DNA of 51,992 bases from positions 1 to 51,992 of the forward strand of contig JAJYZJ010000006.1 in the NCBI GenBank assembly GCA_021800035.1, in the 5' to 3' direction. The notes beneath the pieces are model-generated. The model ran no database searches and had not been told where the DNA came from. It was given only the letters and a program-made list of their open reading frames with translations. This DNA is from an archaeon. GTDB lineage: Archaea; Thermoproteota; Thermoprotei_A; Marsarchaeales; Marsarchaeaceae. Of this stretch, positions 1 to 8,486 are shown piece after piece; position 1 is the stretch's first letter, and each line of letters starts with the position of its first letter. The position numbers and the translations under genes were made by a program.

Positions 1-2
1 AG

Positions 3-44
3 AGAAAATTTATGGGCGCAGGCCTCACGAGGCTTAGTGAGTAA
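3..44 (+). CDS. 3' end of an upstream ORF, probably part of the dpp operon (partial)
   Basis: An open frame enters from the left edge and ends with TAA at 42-44, overlapping the ATG of the permease gene (TAATG). The 13 visible codons show no domain. Oligopeptide transporter operons commonly have the substrate-binding protein gene directly before the first permease, so this could be its C-terminus. That is inference from position only, and the frame may be chance. Confidence 0.3.
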   Translation, partial: RKFMGAGLTRLSE

Positions 45-1051
45 TGGCCCTCATTCATTACGTAATCAAGAGGCTTATTTACGCACTTGTCGTGCTCATA
101 ATAATCGCAAGTATTGATTTCTTGATTTTCCAGTTTATTCCGGAATTCGTACTTGGCCTGAATCCCGCAACTCTTCTTTTGGGCCAATTTGCGAATCGAA
201 TCCACGAGGCCGGGGCGCTTGAGAAGGTCCTAATCAGTATTGAAAACACGTACGGGCTCAATCAGCCGTGGGACATTCGCTATGTCAAATATATAGAAAA
301 TATGTTTACCTTTAACTTTGGGATTTCGCTTGACTTGAGTACGGGGACTGCAGTCTCCTTGGTAATTAGCAGGGCCCTTCCAAACACGGTTGCGCTTGTA
401 GGCTCAGCTACAATTGTCGCAGCCCTAGTCGGAATCGCGCTCGGAGTAGTGGCCGCAGCCAAAAGGGGTAAGGCAGGTGATATCGCAATCGTGGACACTG
501 GTCTACTTTTCTTTTCAATGCCTTCGTTCTGGCTGGGTTTAATCCTCCTCGTCTTCTTCGGCGCATATCTCAAGATATTTTGTGTGAGCCAGTCAATTTG
601 CACCGTCGACAGGGTGGGGCTTGCCTACCTGCATGGTTACATCATGGCCCTGATACTTCCTGTAATAAGTCTGACCTTGATTACGCTGGGAACCTACTTG
701 CTTATAATGCGGAGCAATCTGATTGATGTGTTTACCGAAGACTACATCAATATTGCAAGAGCAAAGGGAGTCCCCGAGAGGACGATTCTATTCAAGCACG
801 CCTTCAGAAACGCGGTGCTTCCGGTTGTTAGCGTCGTCGGGCTCTCACTAGGATTCATTCTTGGCGGAGCCGTGATTACGGAGACTGTATTTTCGTGGCC
901 AGGGCTGGGGCTAACTATAATCAGCGCAGTGGATGGAAGCGATTATCCGGTCGAGCAGGCGATTTTCTTTATTATCGCACTGATGGTAGTGGTCGGGAAT
1001 CTCATAACGGACCTGCTTTACGCTGCGCTGGATCCGCGGATCAGGTACTAG
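44..1051 (+). CDS. dppB: Dipeptide/oligopeptide ABC transporter permease, DppB type
   Basis: This is an inner-membrane permease of a peptide-class ABC importer that pairs with the DppC-type protein encoded next. The 335-residue length is normal for the family. An N-terminal membrane helix (about residues 10-30) is followed by an external loop and then about five further helices. The cytoplasmic loop that docks the ATPase is clear near residues 237-262 (ARAKGVPERTILFKHAFRNA, the EAA-type motif). The start is the ATG overlapping the upstream stop codon. The next gene begins 21 bases downstream, so the transporter genes probably share a transcript. Substrate is inferred from the family: peptides or possibly nickel or oligosaccharides. 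Given the protease and amino-acid catabolic genes nearby, peptides are the best guess. Confidence 0.9.
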   Translation: MALIHYVIKRLIYALVVLIIIASIDFLIFQFIPEFVLGLNPATLLLGQFANRIHEAGALEKVLISIENTYGLNQPWDIRYVKYIENMFTFNFGISLDLSTGTAVSLVISRALPNTVALVGSATIVAALVGIALGVVAAAKRGKAGDIAIVDTGLLFFSMPSFWLGLILLVFFGAYLKIFCVSQSICTVDRVGLAYLHGYIMALILPVISLTLITLGTYLLIMRSNLIDVFTEDYINIARAKGVPERTILFKHAFRNAVLPVVSVVGLSLGFILGGAVITETVFSWPGLGLTIISAVDGSDYPVEQAIFFIIALMVVVGNLITDLLYAALDPRIRY

Positions 1052-1072
1052 TTATGGAGGGCTTGACAACTC

Positions 1073-2653
1073 ATGAATCATAGAAGTGGCGACGGCGTCG
1101 GAGGAACAGAAGAGAAGAGACTGGTTAGGCCTTCAGGCAGGTTCTCTACAAGGGCGAAGCAATCTCTATCAGCCTTTGCCCATTCAAAATCAGGACTGAT
1201 TGGCGTTGCTATCATCATAATCTTCGGAATGATGGCCCTGTTCGCACCTGTAATCGATTCAAACAACCCAATCACTGGGACGAACTTGGCCGCCCCTTAC
1301 GCTGTACCTGCTTGGGCAACAATCTTCCCTCAGTATTCTCACTATCCACCAAATCTACAGGAGCTGACAGACTCGACATTTTCGAGTCCGAGTGCTCTGT
1401 CTGCCTGGAGTTTTAAAGAAGGCCCAGGGTTTTCGTACGGTTGGCAGGCTTTTCCGGTTACCGGGCAGCGAGCGCTTTCTTACATAATAGCAAACAAAGG
1501 TGAGGGGAGCCTGTCAGTGAATTTTACCGGAACCACTGCTTCCACCTTCAACCTGTCCCAGACCTTCAGCTATACCAAGTATGACCCTCCGAACCGCTTT
1601 GCTTTTTCGACCTTCGTTTACCCGAGCATCGCGAAGAACGTAACCTATACAGTTACCGCCTATCTGAAGACTCCCGCGGGAAAGGTTTACACCGTGGGCG
1701 TCGCACAAAGTTCGCCGCTCTACAGCGGTACATGGAATCAGATATACGGAGACTCGCTTTCAAACCTTCTATCATATAACACGGTCGCCTCGCTCCAAGG
1801 ATTGTCCAAGACTGTTTTTGATGAGCACGGTAATTACACGCTCACACTCTCAATAGTGGTGAGCCCCACAGAGAAGGGAACAGACCTCAGGCTGCATGTC
1901 GGAGACATGAGTTTCTTCATATTTGGCTCGGCCTACGGAGTGTTGGGCACGGATAACCAGGGTAGGGACATATGGTCACAGTTCGTTCATGGCGCCAGAG
2001 TCTCTTTTCTAGTGGGCATTTTGGCAGCCTTGGTGACAGTAGCAGTGGGAGTAGTGGTCGGGCTTGCGGCGGCGACGTATGGAGGTCTCGTAGACCAACT
2101 GCTTATGCGGGTTACCGACATATTCCTTGTTTTACCGGGCATACCCCTGCTAATAGTGCTGATATCGGTGCTCGATAGGACCCCGATTTTTGCAAATAAC
2201 CCTGGAGATTACATTTGGCTCGTTATATTTGTGATTGCGATATTATCGTGGCCTACGGTTGCAAGGATCATTAATTCACAGGTTCTCTCGCTCAAGGAGC
2301 GACCTTACGTAGAAGCCGCAAGAGCGCTTGGAGCAAAGAAGAGTTACATAATGTATCGCCATATACTTCCTAATGTGCTGGGCCTGATATATGCCAACCT
2401 GGCGCTCACAGTACCAACTGCGATTCTAACTGAGGCGGCGCTTGACTTCTTGGGATTTGGAAGCGGTCTGATCACCTCTTGGGGTACAATAACCAGTTAT
2501 GCCTCCCAGAACTGCGCTGCGTCAGCCGCTTACTCATACTGCTGGTGGTGGTTCGCTCCTCCTGGGGTAGCAATAATGCTTCTCTCACTGTCCTTTATAC
2601 TTCTTGGTAATACGCTGGAAAGCATATTCAATCCGAAACTGAGGCGGAGATAG
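1073..2653 (+). CDS. dppC: Dipeptide/oligopeptide ABC transporter permease, DppC type, with large external insertion
   Basis: Second permease of the peptide importer. At 526 residues it is far longer than the usual 280-320. The first membrane helix lies near residues 40-60. About 220 residues follow, rich in Ser, Thr, Asn, Tyr and Phe, before the family landmark LGTDNQGRDIWSQFVHGARVS (about 288-308) that normally sits just after helix 1. The insertion should face the outside and looks beta-rich. The core then continues normally, with the EAA-type loop (EAARALGAKKSYIMYRHILP) near residues 415-434 and a C-terminus typical of DppC. Enlarged periplasmic-side loops occur in some archaeal DppC proteins, but their role is not established. 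They may assist substrate capture or stabilise the permease in acid. The start is ATG, with a purine-rich stretch (GGAGG) about 12 bases before it. Confidence 0.88.
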   Translation: MNHRSGDGVGGTEEKRLVRPSGRFSTRAKQSLSAFAHSKSGLIGVAIIIIFGMMALFAPVIDSNNPITGTNLAAPYAVPAWATIFPQYSHYPPNLQELTDSTFSSPSALSAWSFKEGPGFSYGWQAFPVTGQRALSYIIANKGEGSLSVNFTGTTASTFNLSQTFSYTKYDPPNRFAFSTFVYPSIAKNVTYTVTAYLKTPAGKVYTVGVAQSSPLYSGTWNQIYGDSLSNLLSYNTVASLQGLSKTVFDEHGNYTLTLSIVVSPTEKGTDLRLHVGDMSFFIFGSAYGVLGTDNQGRDIWSQFVHGARVSFLVGILAALVTVAVGVVVGLAAATYGGLVDQLLMRVTDIFLVLPGIPLLIVLISVLDRTPIFANNPGDYIWLVIFVIAILSWPTVARIINSQVLSLKERPYVEAARALGAKKSYIMYRHILPNVLGLIYANLALTVPTAILTEAALDFLGFGSGLITSWGTITSYASQNCAASAAYSYCWWWFAPPGVAIMLLSLSFILLGNTLESIFNPKLRRR

Positions 2654-2660
2654 AAAGCGA

Positions 2661-3641
2661 TTGGCAGTTCTCGAAGTAGACAAACTAAAGATGTATTACT
2701 CGACACGGGAAGGGGACGTGCGAGCGGTTGACGACGTCAGCTTTACGCTGGAAAAAGGTACGACCCTGGGTATAGCCGGAGAATCGGGCAGTGGCAAGTC
2801 CAGCCTGGCGTACACACTCATGAAGCTTCTACCGCAGAACGGAAGCATTCGAGGAGGTAAGATTACAATTGCAGGAGTTGATGTCAGCGATATGCCCGAG
2901 GGCGAAGTGCGCTCCAAGGTTCGCTGGAAGCACATTTCACTCGTTCCTCAGTCCGCGATGAATGCTTTGAACCCTGTTTTCAAGGTGGGGGAGCAGATTT
3001 CGGAAGCGATACTCGTCCACCAGGACACAGACCCTGATATTGCTATTGAGAAAAGCAAACAGATGCTAGAGCTCGTGGGAATTGATCCGAGGCGGTATGA
3101 CAGTTATCCGCATGAACTCAGCGGCGGAATGCGTCAGCGGGCTATGATTGCGATGGCCTTGGTGCTTAACCCGGACATCATTGTTGCCGACGAACCCACA
3201 ACTGCGCTAGACGTGATTGTGCAGGCTCAGATAATTCAGCTCCTTAAGGACCTGAAGCGCACACTTTCAATGTCGCTTATTCTGATAACTCATGACCTCT
3301 CTCTTGTGGCCGAAATGAGCGACATGGTGATCATTTTTTACGCGGGCCAGATTGTGGAATACGGGAGCTCAGAAGCGCTTTTTGTGACTCCTGCACATCC
3401 CTACACCTTTGGCCTGATTCATGCCTTTCCAAACCTCAAGGGTCCGAAGACCAAGCTGATATCGATACCAGGGTCTCCACCCGACCTAGTTGCACCGCCA
3501 TCTGGGTGCCGATTTAACCCGAGGTGTCAGTTTGCGACTCAGATTTGTCGCGAAGTAGAGCCGGAGCTCAGGAGTCTCAATGGCGGGCGCCTGGTGAGAT
3601 GCCATCACGCAGAAGAAGTGCTTGCAAAATCGGTGAGATAA
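2661..3641 (+). CDS. dppD: Oligopeptide ABC transporter ATP-binding protein, DppD type
   Basis: First ATPase subunit of the importer. Walker A is at residues 40-47 (GESGSGKS), the signature is LSGGMRQRA, and Walker B is IIVADEPTTALD, followed by the switch histidine in LITHDLSL. The C-terminal oligopeptide-transporter extension is present, with cysteines in SGCRFNPRCQFATQIC, a pattern seen in DppD/OppD proteins and linked in some to an iron-sulfur cluster. The start is taken as TTG seven bases after the dppC stop, since no ATG lies upstream in frame. Its own stop directly abuts the start of the next ATPase gene, which indicates coupled translation. Confidence 0.92.
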   Translation: MAVLEVDKLKMYYSTREGDVRAVDDVSFTLEKGTTLGIAGESGSGKSSLAYTLMKLLPQNGSIRGGKITIAGVDVSDMPEGEVRSKVRWKHISLVPQSAMNALNPVFKVGEQISEAILVHQDTDPDIAIEKSKQMLELVGIDPRRYDSYPHELSGGMRQRAMIAMALVLNPDIIVADEPTTALDVIVQAQIIQLLKDLKRTLSMSLILITHDLSLVAEMSDMVIIFYAGQIVEYGSSEALFVTPAHPYTFGLIHAFPNLKGPKTKLISIPGSPPDLVAPPSGCRFNPRCQFATQICREVEPELRSLNGGRLVRCHHAEEVLAKSVR

Positions 3642-4673
3642 TTGACTGAAGCTGACTCTAGCGCGGAAGATAATCTGATTGAGGTGAGGGATCTCGTAAA
3701 GTATTACCCTCTCAAGACAGGATTCAGTGCATCCATCTTGGGTTCAAAGGATTTCGTGCACGCAGTAGATGGAGTGTCATTTATCATCAAAAAGGGCGAA
3801 ATTTTCGCGCTTGCCGGAGAAAGCGGATGTGGCAAGACGACCACCGGTCGATGCATCCTGATGCTCGTCAAGCCGACATCAGGAGAGATCATCTATGGAG
3901 GCAGGAACATAGCTAAGTTGCCGGATTCCGAGATAAGAAAACTCAGAACCAAGCTGCAAATCGTCTTCCAGGACCCATACGAATCTGTGAACCCACGCTT
4001 CACGATATATGAAATCGTTTCTGAAGGATTGTTCATAAACGGCCTGGTTTCGACCGACGAAGAGGCGATGGAACGTGTCAGGACGGCCCTGTCATCCGTG
4101 CAGCTCACGCCGCCAGAGCAATTTATGTTCAGATATCCGCATGAGCTCAGTGGGGGACAGAGGCAGAGAGTCTCGGTTGCCAGAGCTCTTGTTCTGAACC
4201 CCGACTTTGTAGTAGCGGATGAACCGGTATCCATGCTTGACGTATCAATCAGGGCTGAAGTTCTCAACATAATGAAGGACCTCGTCGACAAGCTGGGAAT
4301 ATCATTCATATTTATCACGCATGATCTTGCAGTTTCAAAACACATAGCTGACCGGATTGCAATAATGTATCTTGGAAAGTTTGCTGAACTTGCTCCAGCC
4401 GAGGAGCTAGTGGCCAACCCACTTCACCCTTACACACAGGCCCTCATGGCCGCAATTCCTGTGCCAGACCCAAGAGCCGAGAAAATAAAGGTGCTCGTAA
4501 AGGGCGAAGTGCCTAGCGCCGCACGCATTCCCTCAGGGTGCAGGTTTCATCCAAGGTGCCTCTACGCGACCGAAATCTGCGTCAGCCAAGTGCCAGAGTT
4601 CAGAATGGTTGCTCAGGATCACTGGGTGGCTTGTCATTACGCTGGGCAAGTCGGGATTGCAAAGCAGAAATAG
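3642..4673 (+). CDS. dppF: Oligopeptide ABC transporter ATP-binding protein, DppF type
   Basis: Second ATPase, forming a heterodimer with the DppD-type subunit. Walker A is GESGCGKT (residues 59-66), with Q-loop FQDPYESVNPR, signature LSGGQRQRV, Walker B FVVADEPVSMLD and the switch region FITHDLAV. The C-terminal extension repeats the cysteine-containing SGCRFHPRCLYATEIC found in its partner. The TTG start follows the dppD stop with no gap. At 343 residues it is normal in length. It is the last gene of the transporter cluster; the next gene lies on the opposite strand and ends at 5186. Confidence 0.92.
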   Translation: MTEADSSAEDNLIEVRDLVKYYPLKTGFSASILGSKDFVHAVDGVSFIIKKGEIFALAGESGCGKTTTGRCILMLVKPTSGEIIYGGRNIAKLPDSEIRKLRTKLQIVFQDPYESVNPRFTIYEIVSEGLFINGLVSTDEEAMERVRTALSSVQLTPPEQFMFRYPHELSGGQRQRVSVARALVLNPDFVVADEPVSMLDVSIRAEVLNIMKDLVDKLGISFIFITHDLAVSKHIADRIAIMYLGKFAELAPAEELVANPLHPYTQALMAAIPVPDPRAEKIKVLVKGEVPSAARIPSGCRFHPRCLYATEICVSQVPEFRMVAQDHWVACHYAGQVGIAKQK

Positions 4674-5185
4674 GTAGGAGAGTGGATTCTGCAGATTACT
4701 TGAGCCGCAAGGAAACTGGCTCTCCTGTATCCAGAAGTTAAAATTATTCAGAACGAGTTCACGGGCGTTGCGAAACGGTCCTTTGACGAACCATGGACCG
4801 CGAGTCACACGTCCTTCAAGCAAGGTTTAGCCCCTGTGAACTGCCAAGGGAAATTAACTATGGCTCCCAGCTTCTGCTCTCTCAGACAAGTTCAGGCTTC
4901 TGGGAAAAGGGCCGTATCGTTTGTAAGTCATACCGCTCCCGAGCAGCTCATTACCGTGACCCCCTTGCTATATCTGAACCAGGAAGCCGAGGTAATCACA
5001 CTCTGAGTTGGGGGTCATAGCCCTTCTAATCCAATCCAACTTTGGTTCACGAAATTGCTCAGACTTTGCGGACTGTCTGGTTAACCTCTGTGACAAGCAA
5101 AACAGTTGGGCTGGTCGTCACGAGTGAACGGCAACGATTCGCTTGTTTCTGAATTCCTCTTCCGGGCTCCATCCGGCCTACGGCA
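4674..5185. other. Convergent intergenic region with a long-range inverted repeat
   Basis: No convincing gene is visible between the end of the transporter operon and the 3' end of the minus-strand gene at 5186. The one structural feature is an exact 8-base inverted repeat, TGACCCCC at 4957-4964 and GGGGGTCA at 5010-5017, separated by 45 bases. It could form a weak stem-loop between the converging transcripts. Otherwise I see nothing. Confidence 0.4.
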
Positions 5186-6487
5186 TCAGTATGCCTCGGA
5201 GGCTGAGGGATATTCTCCCACCCAGGCAAGATACTTCGAGCCAGTTACGGCGCTGGAAAACTGCCGCATTAGCCAGCGGCGTCGCTCAGGCACAGTCGCT
5301 GCTCTCAATGCGCTCACCAAGTTCATCCTTACATTTATGAGGTGGATTTCGCTGTCCTCATGCCAGTCATTTTCGGGGATTTGGTCAGGGTGGACTCCCT
5401 GCCTGTGTAGGCAGCACCTCTGCGAGCAAGGGTATGCGTAACCATTACGCTCGAAGAGCCTGGCCGCGGACTTGCGATCACAATACCCCATTATCTTTTC
5501 ACTTTCGCCAGTCCATAGGTAAGGAGTGAAGCCCTCTCTCCTCCAACCTCCGCCTTCGGCGAAGCCGTCGAACCCCTCCGAAAGAAGGAGAGGACCTCCT
5601 TCGTGAGCACCCAGAACGATTGTCGTGAAGGCATTGGTTCTCCTTATCTTGTTGAGAGTTTTGAGGAGGTCCCGTAGGCCAAGTAGCTCATCACTCTTGT
5701 AGGAATCTGCTTTGAGCAGTTTGATTACGAGGAGGTGTGGATTCAGCCCGGAATCTGGCCGATTTGTCTCACTCTCAAACATAAATTGCTCAAGGCCCCA
5801 CCTGAACGCGGCCGTCGAGAGAGCACTCCGTTCAAGCGCGAAGAAGTAGCCTACCCCGAACGGCTCGACCGGCGTGGGTTCCATAGTCCTGACAGCGCGT
5901 TCATTGAGCGCGATTGCAAAGTCAACAGAATCACGGTTGTCGCTGTTAACGGGTGGGGTGATTGGCAGAAGCATGGTAGCATTCGCCGCTGCTTGAGTCA
6001 TGAGCGATGCCTCAAGGAAGTCGCCGCAGTGTTTCAAGCCCTTAAAAATACCGCTCTTTTTGCGGTCTAGCCCCCCGAACCTTTGCATCGCTCTCAGGCT
6101 GGAAGAAGCAAGTGATTGTATCGTATCTTCAAATTCCCCGGCGTCGTGGGAGTCTGAGCGAAAAATCAGCTCTGGTTCAGGATCGAAGAATACCGGCAGA
6201 TCTGCAAGCTTTTCCAGTCCGGGTTCTCCGTTTTGCGCAGCATTTCTGAAATCCTCAAGCTGTGACAAGCCTATTACTAGTCCCGAGGGTAATTTTTCGA
6301 GTTTGTCTGAGCGAAGTGCAGCGAGCAGGGCCGGGATAGATGGCGGAGCGTACAGGAAGGCAGGAGAGTCAAGTATCACCTTTTTCCCGCATGAAAGCAC
6401 GCGAGTAAATTCCGGTTGTCGGCCATGATTAACGCCAAACCCACCCTTAGATGCGAGGTTGCGCTCTTCGAGTCTTAGGACCGCCAT
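5186..6487 (-). CDS. Unrecognised 433-residue protein, possible TIM-barrel, with C-terminal Cys/His cluster
   Basis: I do not recognise this family. The protein is soluble, with no signal peptide or membrane helix. Alternating hydrophobic strands (ILDSPAFLYAPP near residue 38, HLLVIKLLKAD near 246, TIVLGAHEGGPLL near 285) suggest a barrel-like alpha/beta fold. The segment GPLLLSEGFDGFAEG and the later cluster PCSQRCCLHR (about residues 350-360), with a downstream IHLIN, distantly recall zinc-binding tRNA-guanine transglycosylase-type barrels, including the DNA-modifying DpdA group. This is a weak visual resemblance, not an identification. The ATG start lies 3 bases after the stop of the winged-helix gene, so the two are almost certainly cotranscribed and translationally coupled. 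The regulator and its operator upstream probably control this gene. Confidence 0.75.
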   Translation of the reverse strand: MAVLRLEERNLASKGGFGVNHGRQPEFTRVLSCGKKVILDSPAFLYAPPSIPALLAALRSDKLEKLPSGLVIGLSQLEDFRNAAQNGEPGLEKLADLPVFFDPEPELIFRSDSHDAGEFEDTIQSLASSSLRAMQRFGGLDRKKSGIFKGLKHCGDFLEASLMTQAAANATMLLPITPPVNSDNRDSVDFAIALNERAVRTMEPTPVEPFGVGYFFALERSALSTAAFRWGLEQFMFESETNRPDSGLNPHLLVIKLLKADSYKSDELLGLRDLLKTLNKIRRTNAFTTIVLGAHEGGPLLLSEGFDGFAEGGGWRREGFTPYLWTGESEKIMGYCDRKSAARLFERNGYAYPCSQRCCLHRQGVHPDQIPENDWHEDSEIHLINVRMNLVSALRAATVPERRRWLMRQFSSAVTGSKYLAWVGEYPSASEAY

Positions 6488-6490
6488 TTT

Positions 6491-7015
6491 CTACTTGTAT
6501 TCGCCAGTACTAAAGGTGATATTATAAAATTGTTGGGCAGTAGAACCCAATCCCTCAAGCACTTTGGAAGCTTCCGCTAGCGGAATAGATATTGCTCCTT
6601 GCACTCTGGGCAGATTGTCTGAACCCTTTGATATTTCCTGTACCACCACGTAAACTCCGGTCAACCCATTTCCCATGACTTGCAGCCTGTAGGCCCGCCC
6701 GCTTTCTGTAGTAAATGAGGTATCCGCACCAGGATGATCCAGCCGAGTGTTTATATAGTATACACCTGTTCGCTCCTCAAAATAAACTTCGCGAGTGGCG
6801 CACAGCCATGTAAGGTGACGCTTGACAATATGGTCGCTCAGCCCAGTATCCTTCACAATATCGGTGATTCTCGCACCGGTTCTGAAGTGGGCTAATGAGC
6901 TGCGAACAAGCTCAGCGTTCGCTCGCGCCAAGGTCTTCTTCGAAAATGACTCTAGGACACCACCATTCATTGATGCCTCGTCAAGGTGACTTCTGGTCGA
7001 CCGCTTTCCGGTCAC
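6491..7015 (-). CDS. Winged-helix transcriptional regulator, likely autoregulatory
   Basis: A 174-residue protein with a helix-turn-helix region near residues 35-75 (TGARITDIVKDTGLSDHIVKRH), followed by a wing-like strand pair ending in GVYYINTR. The C-terminal half (about 85-174) is a mixed alpha/beta domain I cannot name. It may be a ligand or partner domain. The GTG at 7013-7015 is chosen because a TATA-like box lies about 35 bases upstream, giving a nearly leaderless message. An internal ATG at residue 16 is an alternative. A symmetric operator overlaps the predicted transcription start, which suggests self-repression. It is the first gene of a two-gene operon with the unrecognised protein downstream. 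Confidence 0.75.
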   Translation of the reverse strand: MTGKRSTRSHLDEASMNGGVLESFSKKTLARANAELVRSSLAHFRTGARITDIVKDTGLSDHIVKRHLTWLCATREVYFEERTGVYYINTRLDHPGADTSFTTESGRAYRLQVMGNGLTGVYVVVQEISKGSDNLPRVQGAISIPLAEASKVLEGLGSTAQQFYNITFSTGEYK

Positions 7016-7056
7016 TTTGTATAGTCACCTTCCAAAGTGACTAATACTTAAGTATT
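7011..7056 (-). promoter_or_regulatory. Promoter/operator of the regulator operon
   Basis: Two nested symmetric elements are visible. A perfect 14-base palindrome, AATACTTAAGTATT, at 7043-7056 contains the likely TATA box. An inverted repeat AGTCAC (7023-7028) / GTGACT (7037-7042) with an 8-base spacer covers the expected transcription start. A third half-site, GTCAC, at 7011-7015 overlaps the start codon. The layout fits an operator bound by the adjacent winged-helix protein, though binding is inferred. Confidence 0.6.
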
Positions 7057-7251
7057 TCTGTACCCATTATCTTGAACTACAGGGCTGCTCCTCTTTCGTG
7101 CCTAGCTATGTATGTACTGACTTCGCAATTGCACATGCTGGAGAACGTTCGATTTGTAAATGAACCGCAAGTCGATATTCTGTGCAGTTCAGGTACTGAC
7201 CACTACAGCTGTGAAGCCTGCACAGGGGGTTGACCAAAAAAAGCCCATAAC

Positions 7252-7689
7252 CTATTCTTCCTTCTGCCTTCGAAAAACTCCCCTTCGCGTTAACGCAACT
7301 ACTGGAATAATCCTCTTAGTCTTTAGTTGGTAATCCTTGAAGGCCGGATACAATGCTGCTTGTTTAGCATACAACCTATCTCGCTCCATCCCCTTTACTT
7401 CTTCTGCATGAACGTCTATGACCTCGTCCCCAACCTCAATTCGAGCCTCATCTGGATGGGCCAGCAGATTGTGGTACCAGTCTGGATTCTTCGAAGCTCC
7501 GCCACTTGACGCGAAGACCAGAAACCGGTCACCGTCTTTGAGATACATGACTGGATTCACTCGAATTCTGCCGCTTCGTGCACCTTTGTGATGAAGAAGC
7601 AGCAAAGGAGAGCCCTTGAAGTCTCCTCCGACCTTTCCGTGATGCCTCCGGAACTCCTCTATTATCCGCTCGTTCCAGTTTTTGACCAT
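7252..7689 (-). CDS. Deazaflavin (F420)-dependent nitroreductase-family protein (DUF385/Ddn type)
   Basis: At 145 residues this small split-barrel protein matches the deazaflavin-dependent oxidoreductase family: LLLLHHKGARSGRIRVNPV at about residues 29-47, then a strand with DGDRFLVFASSGGASKNPDWYHNL, then an AHPDEARIEVGDE segment. Known members use reduced F420 to reduce quinones or nitro compounds, often at the membrane surface. The substrate here cannot be told. The family is abundant in Actinobacteria and also occurs in archaea, so transfer is possible but not shown. It starts with ATG at 7689 and stands alone. Its 3' end lies about 200 bases upstream of the regulator promoter, and nothing is seen between them. 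Confidence 0.8.
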   Translation of the reverse strand: MVKNWNERIIEEFRRHHGKVGGDFKGSPLLLLHHKGARSGRIRVNPVMYLKDGDRFLVFASSGGASKNPDWYHNLLAHPDEARIEVGDEVIDVHAEEVKGMERDRLYAKQAALYPAFKDYQLKTKRIIPVVALTRRGVFRRQKEE

Positions 7690-8074
7690 ATGCCATTCGC
7701 TTTCCTCTTGCGTCGTTTAGTAGTTGTGGCCATGTAGATAAATGCAGTCGCGTGACATCAACCCCGCAAATAGCGAGTCCGCTTGAGCGCGAGTTATTCT
7801 CGGCCTTTTGTATGGGCGAGGCAGCAGCCCTCTGCCCGAGCCCGAGCGTTCTAGTGCGAAGCAGGTCGCCACCGGTATTCCAAATGCATCCTCGATTTAG
7901 TGCGTGTGAAGAGAATGCAAGACTCTGGTGGAGGGTGAAGTTCCCTGGCGGCACGTTCGGGCTCTGGAGGCTCATCAACTAGGAACCGTCGTCACTCGCG
8001 CATCTACCTCATGTTCGACTGGATGATAGCAGTCTTCCGCCAGTCCTTTATGCAACCATCAAGGTGTCCGATTG
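7690..8074. promoter_or_regulatory. Divergent intergenic region
   Basis: This region separates the F420-type gene (minus) from the small gene starting at 8075 (plus). Open frames here have unconvincing composition and I call none. A T/A-rich stretch CTTTAT at about 8045-8050 sits roughly 27 bases before the ATG at 8075 and could be its TATA box. On the other strand, TTTATCT near 7733-7740 could serve the gene ending at 7252. Confidence 0.35.
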
Positions 8075-8464
8075 ATGCCTCGAACTGTGGAACTCGGGAA
8101 GGATTCTCTACGACTAAAGTTCACTGGATTAAGACATTTCGAAACATTGACTGCCGAGTTTGACGTGCCCTACGTTAGAATGAAGAGCGTAGATACTGGA
8201 CTCTTTCAGTTTCCTCCGGGAATCATGTGGCGCGAAGGCTTGAGCGTTCCGTTTACTGATATTCGAGAAGGTCATTTCGAATTTGAGGGCAAGTGGTATT
8301 TTGTTTCATTTGAAGACAGAGAAAAGGTAGTGACAATCTACCTTGATGGTTTTGATTTCAAGGGCAAGAGCTACTCTGTGCTCGCGTTTCAGGTAAATGA
8401 CTCAGAAGCGTTTGTCGAAGAACTCCTTAGGCGCGCCCCAGGTATAGAAAGAGTTGAGGCGTGA
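8075..8464 (+). CDS. Hypothetical 129-residue protein, possible PH-like fold
   Basis: The family is not firmly recognised. The sequence is beta-rich with short alternating strands, for example TAEFDVPYVRMKSVDTGLF, then FEFEGKWYFVSFEDREKVVTIYL, and ends in a single amphipathic helix (SEAFVEELLRRA). This order, several strands then one C-terminal helix, resembles bacterial PH-like domains, but the match is only by pattern. ATG at 8075 is preferred to the TTG three bases earlier because of the TATA-like box about 27 bases upstream. It converges with the P5C dehydrogenase gene, their ends being 22 bases apart. No partner is apparent. Confidence 0.6.
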   Translation: MPRTVELGKDSLRLKFTGLRHFETLTAEFDVPYVRMKSVDTGLFQFPPGIMWREGLSVPFTDIREGHFEFEGKWYFVSFEDREKVVTIYLDGFDFKGKSYSVLAFQVNDSEAFVEELLRRAPGIERVEA

Positions 8465-8486
8465 GCCAGCTCAGTAGCCCAGTGAC

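Noticed and set aside
5186-6487. Calling the 433-residue protein a tRNA-guanine transglycosylase or DpdA
   Set aside because: Only a late Cys/His cluster and a GPLLLSEGFDGF segment recall that fold. The characteristic substrate-binding aspartates and zinc spacing could not be matched.
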